Assembly (NCBI GenBank): GCA_000434995.1
Contig: FR895316.1
Location: 44,767-104,795, forward strand
DNA from: Firmicutes bacterium CAG:341
GTDB taxonomy: Bacteria > Bacillota > Clostridia > Oscillospirales > Acutalibacteraceae
DNA length: 60,029 nt
Direction: 5' to 3'
A program made the position numbers and the translations under genes. Positions 42,517 to 49,251 of this stretch are shown piece after piece. Numbering within the stretch: the first letter of the stretch is position 1; every line of letters starts with the position of its first letter. The notes under the pieces are model-generated. The model made no database searches and was not told the origin of the DNA. It was given only the letters and a program-made list of their open reading frames with translations.

Positions 42517-43764
42517 TCAAGATTTTTTAAACCTCTTACCCGAGGCACTTATAATCAATTTTTTTATTTCAAGAACGGTTAATGCTGCCAGCACCGATGA
42601 CGCCGGCAAATTTGATTTCGCAATAACATCATCAATAAAGTTATATTCATCATCCAAGCAGTCATACACAATTTTTACATTGCCTTGAAGCTCAATTGCT
42701 TTTTCTTCAACTCTTGCTCTGTGTTCTCTGCTTTTTTCAACATTTTTAAACGAATATTTTTCTTCATCGGGATTGCTCTGCTTGATTTGATTTTGCGTTC
42801 TCGGTTTAATGCGTGCCATATTTACATCTTGCTCCGATTTATCAAGAGCAATTTGGTTTGATTCCCTAAGTTTTGACATATCAAGCGTATCAAACCTATC
42901 GGCATACGCTTTAACAACATCAACAGGGTTAATAGCCACGCCCGCACCGTTTTCAATAAGCTTATTTGTTCCTCCGTATTCAACCGAAAGAACAGGAGCC
43001 GGAACAGCATATAAATCACGCTTTTGTTCAAGCGCACGCTTTGTGGTAACAAAAGTACCGCTTTTTACACCTGCTTCAACCACAAGCACACCGAGTGAAA
43101 GCCCGCTTATAATTCTGTTTCTTACCGGAAAGTTTCTTCCGCTTGCTTTGGTAAAAGGTTGGTATTCTGTAACAAGCGCACCGTTTTGACTGATTTTTTT
43201 ACGCAAATCTCTGTTTGTATCAAGATAGCTGTCGCCAAAGCCATTACCCAAAACCGCAACAGTTTGACCGCCGCCCTCAAGCGCACCCTCGTGCGAATAA
43301 GAATCAATACCGAGTGCGCCGCCGCTGATAACACTTGCTCCGGCTTCGGTTAACCCTTTTCCGAAAACCCGTGCAACCCTAACTGCATATTCACTCGCTT
43401 TTCTTGAACCTACCATTGCGATAGTAACAAGATTATCAATATCAGGCAAAATTCCGTCAACATACAAAACAGCCGGTGCATCAGGTATATCTTTAAGCCT
43501 GTTTGGATAAGACTCATCGTCATAATCGACAATCTTATATCCCTGCTGCAAGCAATAATCAATTACTTCATTGCCTTTTTCAATATCCGTGCTTATAAGT
43601 TTTTCGACTTGCCTGTTTGTTAAAAACGAACTCATTCTCCACTCGGTTTCGCCAAGATTATAAAGCTCTTTAGCCCCACCGAATTCATCAATGATTTTGG
43701 ATATTTTAGCCCCGTATCCAAATACATTTTGAAGCCATATCCAATACTTTGCATTTTCACTCAT
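42517..43764 (-). CDS. dprA: DNA-processing protein DprA
   Basis: 415-residue protein that binds incoming single-stranded DNA and loads RecA in natural transformation. The Rossmann core has AMVGSRKASEYAVRVA, SGGALGIDSYSHEGAL, AVLGNGFGDSYLDTN and FPVRNRIISGLS. A C-terminal winged-helix (about 345-410) follows a charged linker. The start MSENAKYW (43764) has GGGAGATGTTAAG upstream and overlaps the preceding stop as ATGA. No other competence genes are in the window. Confidence 0.95.
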   Translation of the reverse strand: MSENAKYWIWLQNVFGYGAKISKIIDEFGGAKELYNLGETEWRMSSFLTNRQVEKLISTDIEKGNEVIDYCLQQGYKIVDYDDESYPNRLKDIPDAPAVLYVDGILPDIDNLVTIAMVGSRKASEYAVRVARVFGKGLTEAGASVISGGALGIDSYSHEGALEGGGQTVAVLGNGFGDSYLDTNRDLRKKISQNGALVTEYQPFTKASGRNFPVRNRIISGLSLGVLVVEAGVKSGTFVTTKRALEQKRDLYAVPAPVLSVEYGGTNKLIENGAGVAINPVDVVKAYADRFDTLDMSKLRESNQIALDKSEQDVNMARIKPRTQNQIKQSNPDEEKYSFKNVEKSREHRARVEEKAIELQGNVKIVYDCLDDEYNFIDDVIAKSNLPASSVLAALTVLEIKKLIISASGKRFKKS

Positions 43765-44537
43765 CTTAACATCTCCCACATTACAATTGCCCCGGCAACA
43801 TGTGCATTTAAACTTTCGGCACGACCGAGCATAGGGATTGTTACTGTTTCGTCACAGATGTTCATAACTTCATCGCTTACACCGTTAGCTTCATTTCCGA
43901 TTACGCAAAGTGATGATTTCGGAAATTGCGTTTCATTTATTTTTTTAGCCGATGAATCAGGCGAAGTGGCATAAGTTTTAATGCCGAGAGATTTTGCCTT
44001 TTGCAAAACAGGCGCAAGGCTTTGACATTCAAAAACATCAAGCCTTAAAACCGAACCCATTGACGCACGCAAAACTTTAGGATTAAAAACATCGCATCCG
44101 CCCCCTACTATTACACTTGAAATACCGAGCGCTTCGGCTGTTCTGATAACAGTGCCGAGATTGCCCGGGTCTTGAAGATTATCAAGTGCAATATATTTTT
44201 GACCTGTTTTTAATGAAATATTTTCATTTTTCATTTTGCAAACTGCAAATACGCCCTGCGAATTTTTTGTTTCGCTTATTTTTTGTGAAAGTGTATCACT
44301 TATAAAATATGAATTTTTGCTTTTCCTTTGCATTTGAACAGACGCATCAAAATACTTTTCATTAGCACTTTCGGTTATTAAAAAAGTTTCAACTTCATAA
44401 GACGAATTAAGGGCGTCAAAAACAAGCCTTGCCCCTTCAAGCACAAACAAGCCTTGAGCCTTACGCTCCTTGGAAGAGGTAAAGAGTTTTTTAACGCCCT
44501 TTATTATTTCATTATTTTTACCTGTGATTTTTTCCAT
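43761..44537 (-). CDS. TrmH/SpoU-family RNA 2'-O-methyltransferase
   Basis: 258-residue SPOUT methyltransferase. An N-terminal substrate-binding domain (ERKAQGLFVLEGARLV) is followed by the knot motifs LDNLQDPGNLGTVIRTAEALG, here LDNLQDPGNLGTVIRTA and VIVGGGCDVFNPKVLRASMG, and by LCVIGNEANGVSDEV and LGRAESLNAHVAGAIV. Relatives methylate 23S rRNA. The start MEKITGKN (44537) has GGAGTTGTGT upstream. It is the first gene of the long - strand train. Confidence 0.94.
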   Translation of the reverse strand: MEKITGKNNEIIKGVKKLFTSSKERKAQGLFVLEGARLVFDALNSSYEVETFLITESANEKYFDASVQMQRKSKNSYFISDTLSQKISETKNSQGVFAVCKMKNENISLKTGQKYIALDNLQDPGNLGTVIRTAEALGISSVIVGGGCDVFNPKVLRASMGSVLRLDVFECQSLAPVLQKAKSLGIKTYATSPDSSAKKINETQFPKSSLCVIGNEANGVSDEVMNICDETVTIPMLGRAESLNAHVAGAIVMWEMLR

Positions 44538-44620
44538 ACACAACTCCAAGAAAGTGTGCCAATAATTTACATTCGTTTAAAGAAATCACTGACTGCATTA
44601 TTATATTATAATTTTATATT

Positions 44621-44649
44621 ATATTACATTATATGTATAAAAATTTCAA
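44621..44649 (-). promoter_or_regulatory. Candidate promoter of the housekeeping gene train
   Basis: TTGAAA (44644-44649) and TAATAT (44621-44626), spacer 17 bp, on the - strand before the rRNA methyltransferase gene. The sequence is extremely AT-rich, so alternatives exist. Confidence 0.35.
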
Positions 44650-44657
44650 TACCTAAA

Positions 44658-44696
44658 ATAAAAAAAGAGAGATAAATATTAAAATTCATCTCTCTG
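44658..44696 (-). terminator. Terminator after the PPC/FN3-like gene
   Basis: AGAGAGAT / ATCTCTCT 8-bp stem (44688-44695 with 44666-44673), AT-rich loop of 14, then a run of T on the - strand. It ends the gene that stops at 44702. Confidence 0.8.
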
Positions 44697-44701
44697 AAAA
44701 A

Positions 44702-45826
44702 CTATTTTGTTTTTATGCTTTTTACTTTACTCCACTTTGAATAAACAGTTTTTGAATTCTTTGTTTTATAAGCTCTGACTTTTACATAGTATTTCTTGCT
44801 TTTTTTAAGCTTTTTAACCGTTGTTTTTGAAGAAGTCACCTTAACTGTTTTAGTGGTTTTTTTAGTAAATTTTTTACTTGTTGATACTTTTATTTGATAC
44901 CCTGTTGCCGATTTATTGTTTGAATTACTTACGGTAATTTTCTTTTTACCGCCTTTGAGCGAATAAATCTTTGGCGTTTTGAGTATTTTTTTAGGTTTGC
45001 CCTTTGTTTTATATGAATAGCCGCATTTAGCACAGACATAAGTGTTATATCCGCCGGCAAAATAAGTCGGTGCTGTTGTAGTTACATTATAAATATGGCT
45101 GCAAACATAATTTGAAAATGAAAATCTATATTCCTTAGTACTTACGATTTTAACAAGATATGTACCTTTATCCAAATCAATATCTTTAGTTGAAGTTTTG
45201 GCCAAATCGGAGCTTGAAAAAATATAGATAACATCCAAGCTTTTAGACATATCACTGTTATAAACTTCAGCAGTTGCAATGCCTGAAGAAGTGAGTGACA
45301 AGGTATATTTTCCCTTATTTTTCAAATCAATTTTGTACCAATATGAGCCGTCATCATCGGTTGATAAACCGCTGTAAACCTTTCCGATTTCAACTGCTTC
45401 AGGATTAACATAGCTGTTTAAACCAAAGCTTGCATTAAGCGCATATTTACCGTTTGCCTCTACTCTTACATAGTAATCACCCGGATTTAAAACAACGCTT
45501 TCGCTTTTAGTTTTGGTTTTAGTATCATTAAATTCTTTAATTACGGTTGTAAAATAAGTTTTAGAAAATTCAGAATTGTAAAGCTTAACATCAAGTGCGT
45601 CATAAGTTTTCATTTGAAGCTTAAATTTGCCTTGATAATCAATATGAAATTTAAACCAAGTTGCTCCATCGGTAATCTTGGAATCGTATTCTTCACTCCA
45701 AGCTCCGTTTAATTTAAGTTCCTTGGTTAATGTAGACGCGTTTTCATCCGCAAATGCAATATTAACACAAAAAATGCTTGAAAAAGCTAATAATACAGCC
45801 AAAATCACACTTGAAATTTTCTTCAT
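44702..45826 (-). CDS. Secreted protein with two PPC-like domains and basic FN3-like C-terminus
   Basis: 374-residue secreted protein. The start MKKISSVI (45826) has AAAGGGTGATAGTG upstream. Signal peptide 1-26. Two beta domains (about 40-135 and 140-235) each hold a dGSYWYKIDL or ATWFKFHI strand and a GxYxVRVxA strand, like bacterial pre-peptidase C-terminal (PPC) domains. One Cys-pair unit (YNTYVCAKCGYSYKTKG) resembles the repeats of the protein at 430-2907. The last 85 residues are the same basic FN3-like module (KYYVKVRAYKT ... YSKWSKVKSIKTK) as in two other secreted proteins. There is no catalytic domain. It lies just downstream of sigG but has its own promoter. Confidence 0.83.
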   Translation of the reverse strand: MKKISSVILAVLLAFSSIFCVNIAFADENASTLTKELKLNGAWSEEYDSKITDGATWFKFHIDYQGKFKLQMKTYDALDVKLYNSEFSKTYFTTVIKEFNDTKTKTKSESVVLNPGDYYVRVEANGKYALNASFGLNSYVNPEAVEIGKVYSGLSTDDDGSYWYKIDLKNKGKYTLSLTSSGIATAEVYNSDMSKSLDVIYIFSSSDLAKTSTKDIDLDKGTYLVKIVSTKEYRFSFSNYVCSHIYNVTTTAPTYFAGGYNTYVCAKCGYSYKTKGKPKKILKTPKIYSLKGGKKKITVSNSNNKSATGYQIKVSTSKKFTKKTTKTVKVTSSKTTVKKLKKSKKYYVKVRAYKTKNSKTVYSKWSKVKSIKTK

Positions 45827-45847
45827 CACTATCACCCTTTCAATATA

Positions 45848-45876
45848 ACAATACCACCATTTTATACAAATGTCAA
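45848..45876 (-). promoter_or_regulatory. Promoter of the PPC/FN3-like gene
   Basis: TTGACA (45871-45876) and TATTGT (45848-45853), spacer 17 bp, on the - strand. The start codon is only about 20 bp beyond the -10 box, so the leader is very short. Confidence 0.6.
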
Positions 45877-45935
45877 AATTTATTTTGATTTTTTTATTTG
45901 ATTATTGTAATCAGGTTAACCGTCGCAGATATGTG

Positions 45936-46703
45936 TTATTCGCCCTTAATTCGCCTAAGGGCATTTTTTTCTAATCTGGAAACCTGTGCCTGCGATATTC
46001 CCACCTCTTTTGCAACTTCCATTTGCGTTTTACCCTGCATAAAGCGAAGATACATAATATTGCGTTCCCTGTCATCAAGCTTTTTAATTTCATCTTTGAT
46101 TGAAATTTCATCTATCCAGTCCTTGTCGCTTGAACTGTCGCCAACTTGGTCCATTACATATATTGTATCTCCCCCGTCATTATAAACAGGCTCATACAGG
46201 CTCACAGGGTCAACAATAGCTTCAAGTGCAAGCACCACATCACTTTTTTTCATATCAAGGCGATCAGCTATTTGCTCAATAGTAGGCTCTTTGCCCTGCT
46301 CGTTAATAAGCTGTTCTTTAATCTGCATTGCCTTATATGCTGTATCGCGCATACTTCTGCTTACTCGCACCGGGTTATCATCACGCAAATATCTTCTGAT
46401 TTCACCTATACACATCGGCACAGCATAAGTGGAAAAGCGGACATCAAGGTTTGTATTGAAATTATCTATCGCTTTAATAAGCCCTATTACACCGACTTGG
46501 AAAAGGTCATCCATATTTTCGCCCCTGTTTGAAAAGCGCTGAACTACTGATAAAACAAGGCGCAAATTTCCTTCTATAAGCTCATTTCTTGCGTTTTTAT
46601 CCCCCGCCTGAGCCTTTTTTAAAAGTTCCATTTTTTCCTTTTCTTTCAGCACTTTTAATTGGCTTGTATTTATCCCGCAAATTTCGACTTTATTATACTG
46701 CAC
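45936..46703 (-). CDS. sigG: RNA polymerase sporulation sigma factor SigG
   Basis: 255-residue sigma-70-family factor active in the forespore. The N-terminus YNKVEICGINTSQLKVL is the SigG hallmark. Region 2 (GNLRLVLSVVQRFSNRGE, DDLFQVGVIGLIKAIDNF) and region 4 (KTQMEVAKEVGISQAQVSRLEK) are complete. SVSL-type PVSLYEPVYNDGGDTIYVMDQ matches SigG rather than SigF. AAAGGGTGATT precedes the ATG. spoIIGA and sigE, often adjacent, are not here. Its presence indicates a sporulation-capable lineage. Confidence 0.94.
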   Translation of the reverse strand: MQYNKVEICGINTSQLKVLKEKEKMELLKKAQAGDKNARNELIEGNLRLVLSVVQRFSNRGENMDDLFQVGVIGLIKAIDNFNTNLDVRFSTYAVPMCIGEIRRYLRDDNPVRVSRSMRDTAYKAMQIKEQLINEQGKEPTIEQIADRLDMKKSDVVLALEAIVDPVSLYEPVYNDGGDTIYVMDQVGDSSSDKDWIDEISIKDEIKKLDDRERNIMYLRFMQGKTQMEVAKEVGISQAQVSRLEKNALRRIKGE

Positions 46704-46734
46704 ATAATCACCCTTTAATTTTTTATGTACAGTT

Positions 46735-46765
46735 TATTATTGCCAAGATAAGTGAAAAGTATAAA
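46735..46765 (-). promoter_or_regulatory. Possible sigma-F type promoter of sigG
   Basis: TTTATA (46760-46765) and GGCAATAATA (46735-46744), 15 bp apart, on the - strand resemble forespore sigma-F elements (GYATA-type -35, GGNAA-type -10). In Bacillus, sigG transcription depends on sigma-F. No good sigma-A site was seen here. Confidence 0.4.
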
Positions 46766-46796
46766 TAAAAAAGGAACGATTTTCGTTCCTTTTTAT
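46766..46796 (-). terminator. Terminator after nahK
   Basis: 12-bp perfect stem AAAAAGGAACGA / TCGTTCCTTTTT with a 3-nt loop and T tail on the - strand, directly past the nahK stop at 46802. Confidence 0.92.
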
Positions 46797-46801
46797 AATT
46801 C

Positions 46802-47899
46802 TTATTCAGTTATGTTTTTAATAATTTGCTCCATCTGAGGCATTTTATCTTCCATATCGCTTACAAGTGCAAACTGATTTTTTGCACGCACAAGGTTATG
46901 AGTAGGATATGCCGTTTTAAAATATGTATCACCGTTAATATAATCGGTAAGAAAGCGCATACCGCATTCAAAAGTCATCAGCTTTGCCGAAAAAGCAAGA
47001 TTATCAATTTCACATTGATTAAGTGCGCTTCCCGCCTCGCTCAAAAATCCCTTTGCATAAGCTTCAAAATAATCAAGATTTATTTTTACATTATCGTAAT
47101 TATCGTCATCTTCTGCACAGGAATTTGCGCCAAAGCGAATTGAATCACCAAAATCATAAAGTGCAAGCCCCGGCATAACAGTATCTAGGTCGATCACACA
47201 AATTGCATCATCACTTTCACTGTCAAAAAGGACATTATTAAGCTTGGTATCATTATGCGTTACACGAAGCGGAAGTTCACCCTTTTCAATAAGTTCAACA
47301 AGCTTTTTGCAATCTTCTCTTCTATGCATAACAAACTTAATTTCATCACTGCAAGAGGCAACTCTGTCTGCCTTATCAGCTTGAACAGCAGGGATAAATT
47401 CATTTTCATATCGCCAAATGGTATTATGAAAATTCTTAATTATCTCACTCAAAGTTTCAGCAGGGAAATCACTTAAATACTTTTGAAATCTGCCGAATGC
47501 TTTACCGCTTTTGCCGAAAATCTCTGCGCTGTTAACAGTATCATAAGCCTTTGAATTATCAACAAAGCGATATGCACGGTAACAATCACCGTTTTCATCT
47601 TTAAAATACTTGTTTTTGTCATATGTTCTGATAAAATGGAGCGTTTCCCTGTGGGGATTACCTCCGTTTTCTATGATTTTTTTTCTTAAAAATTCTGTAA
47701 CGGAAAAAACATTATTCATAAGTGAATCAATATCCGGGAAAATATTTGTATTTACTTTTTGAACAACATATTTTTTTTCTTTTCCGTTTTCAATATATTT
47801 TGCAAGATAAGTTGTATTTATATGACCTGAGCCGAAAACATTACATTCTTCAAGTTCACCTTTAAAATTGAACTTTTCAAGTATATCGTTAATTTCCAT
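46802..47899 (-). CDS. nahK: N-acetylhexosamine 1-kinase (NahK-like)
   Basis: 365-residue aminoglycoside-phosphotransferase-fold sugar kinase. It matches the bifidobacterial N-acetylhexosamine 1-kinase along its whole length: FGSGHINTTYLAKY, VVQKVNTNIFPDIDSLMNNV, GKAFGRFQKYLSDF, LRVTHNDTKLNNVLFD (catalytic Asp), CVIDLDTVMPGLALYDFGDS and ECGMRFLTDYINGDTYF. NahK phosphorylates GlcNAc or GalNAc at C1 in the lacto-N-biose/galacto-N-biose pathway. The start MEINDILEKF (47899) has GAGGAGCATTTG upstream; the frame is open 23 codons further without support. It is monocistronic, far from galT at 6055. The substrate is assigned by similarity. Confidence 0.88.
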   Translation of the reverse strand: MEINDILEKFNFKGELEECNVFGSGHINTTYLAKYIENGKEKKYVVQKVNTNIFPDIDSLMNNVFSVTEFLRKKIIENGGNPHRETLHFIRTYDKNKYFKDENGDCYRAYRFVDNSKAYDTVNSAEIFGKSGKAFGRFQKYLSDFPAETLSEIIKNFHNTIWRYENEFIPAVQADKADRVASCSDEIKFVMHRREDCKKLVELIEKGELPLRVTHNDTKLNNVLFDSESDDAICVIDLDTVMPGLALYDFGDSIRFGANSCAEDDDNYDNVKINLDYFEAYAKGFLSEAGSALNQCEIDNLAFSAKLMTFECGMRFLTDYINGDTYFKTAYPTHNLVRAKNQFALVSDMEDKMPQMEQIIKNITE

Positions 47900-47930
47900 C
47901 AAATGCTCCTCTTTAAAAGATAGTTTTATT

Positions 47931-47959
47931 ATTTTATCATACATAATAACAAAATTCAA
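47931..47959 (-). promoter_or_regulatory. nahK promoter abutting upstream terminator
   Basis: TTGAAT (47954-47959) and TAAAAT (47931-47936), spacer 17 bp, on the - strand. The -35 box overlaps the 3' arm and tail of the terminator of the preceding permease gene. Confidence 0.7.
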
Positions 47960-47980
47960 GAGGGGCAAAAACCCCTCTTA
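47958..47980 (-). terminator. Terminator after ABC permease gene
   Basis: AAGAGGGG / CCCCTCTT 8-bp stem with a loop of about six bases on the - strand, tail GAATTTTG. The T run is poor, so read-through is possible. Confidence 0.65.
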
Positions 47981-47985
47981 AATAA

Positions 47986-49239
47986 TTATTCACTTCTGAG
48001 TGCATCAATAGGACTCATTTGTGCAGCCTTTCTTGCAGGATAAATACCGAAGAACAAACCTACGCCGCTTGAGAACAGCAGTGCAACAAGTATAAGCCAC
48101 CATGTAATATTAGGCTTGATATTTATTACCGAGCATGCGGCAAACGCACCTGCAACACCAATTGAAACACCGATAATACCGCCTATCAGGCACAAAATTA
48201 TCGACTCCGTCAAAAACTGCATTGTAATAACTCTTGTTTTTGCGCCAAGTGATTTTCGTATACCGATTTCACGCGTTCGCTCCGTTACCGAAACAAGCAT
48301 AATGTTCATTACACCGATACCGCCTACAATAAGCGAAATTGCACCTACACAGGCAATAAATGCTGTAAGAACAGTCATAATTATATTAACTATATCAACA
48401 TATGTTGCCATATTTTGAGCAGTATACATACTATTTGAATAGTTACCGTGTGCGGATTTAAGATAGTTTACGGCTGCATTACCGACTGCATCATAATCAT
48501 AACCGTCTTTAGCAATAACAAATACACTGCCGAGGTTCGCTTCAGCACCGGTAATCTGTGTAAGCGTTGTACAAGGTAAAAACAGTGCAATAACAGTTTT
48601 ATCCCCGCCTGCGCTTTGGAATATATTGCTCATTGAGCTTGAACCACCAAGTGAGTTTGCAAGAGTATCAATATTTGCAACACCGCAAATTTTGATTTTC
48701 ATTGATTTACCGCTTGAAGATACGGTTACATATTCATTAGTAACATCCTCATAACCATAAGCCTGCTGTGCCGAGTTAGTACCCATTACAGCAATTGGAG
48801 CATTTGCATTATATTCCTCATCAGTGAAAAAACGCCCATATTCACAAGTATTGGTAAGTGCAAACTGAACATCGCTGTTAACACCGATAAGCATTGCAGT
48901 AGCTTCCGTAGCAGTTGAATCAATTGTTGCACGACCAAAGCCCATAAGCATAGGTGAACAACGCTCAACACCGTTTACTTTAGTTTTAATATTTTCTACA
49001 TCATCAAGAGTAATATAGTCATTATCAGTAGCAGATGTGGCATCAACGCTGACAAGAACTGCGTTTGAACCCATATCTTCAATAAGGCCGACGATATAAT
49101 CTCTTACACCGGTACCTGCACCGATAATCATAATAACGGAGCTGATACCGATAATAATACCAAGCATTGTAAGAAGACTGCGCATCCAATTTGACTTAAT
49201 ACACTTGACTGCGATTTTCAGACTTTCTGTAATATTCAC
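47986..49239 (-). CDS. MacB/FtsX-type ABC transporter permease
   Basis: 417-residue membrane protein. An N-terminal helix (SNWMRSLLTMLGIIIGISSVIMIIG) precedes a MacB-type extracellular domain (about 45-280). Three C-terminal helices follow, with the conserved FtsX-family segment VSVTERTREIGIRKSLGAKTR. MacB-like systems export peptides, drugs or siderophores, or transmit mechanical signals. It lies 12 bp after the HlyD-like adaptor, forming a two-gene operon. The ATPase that such permeases need as a separate subunit (this protein lacks an ABC domain) is not in the window. Confidence 0.9.
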   Translation of the reverse strand: MNITESLKIAVKCIKSNWMRSLLTMLGIIIGISSVIMIIGAGTGVRDYIVGLIEDMGSNAVLVSVDATSATDNDYITLDDVENIKTKVNGVERCSPMLMGFGRATIDSTATEATAMLIGVNSDVQFALTNTCEYGRFFTDEEYNANAPIAVMGTNSAQQAYGYEDVTNEYVTVSSSGKSMKIKICGVANIDTLANSLGGSSSMSNIFQSAGGDKTVIALFLPCTTLTQITGAEANLGSVFVIAKDGYDYDAVGNAAVNYLKSAHGNYSNSMYTAQNMATYVDIVNIIMTVLTAFIACVGAISLIVGGIGVMNIMLVSVTERTREIGIRKSLGAKTRVITMQFLTESIILCLIGGIIGVSIGVAGAFAACSVINIKPNITWWLILVALLFSSGVGLFFGIYPARKAAQMSPIDALRSE

Positions 49240-49251
49240 TGTAAAGTCTCC

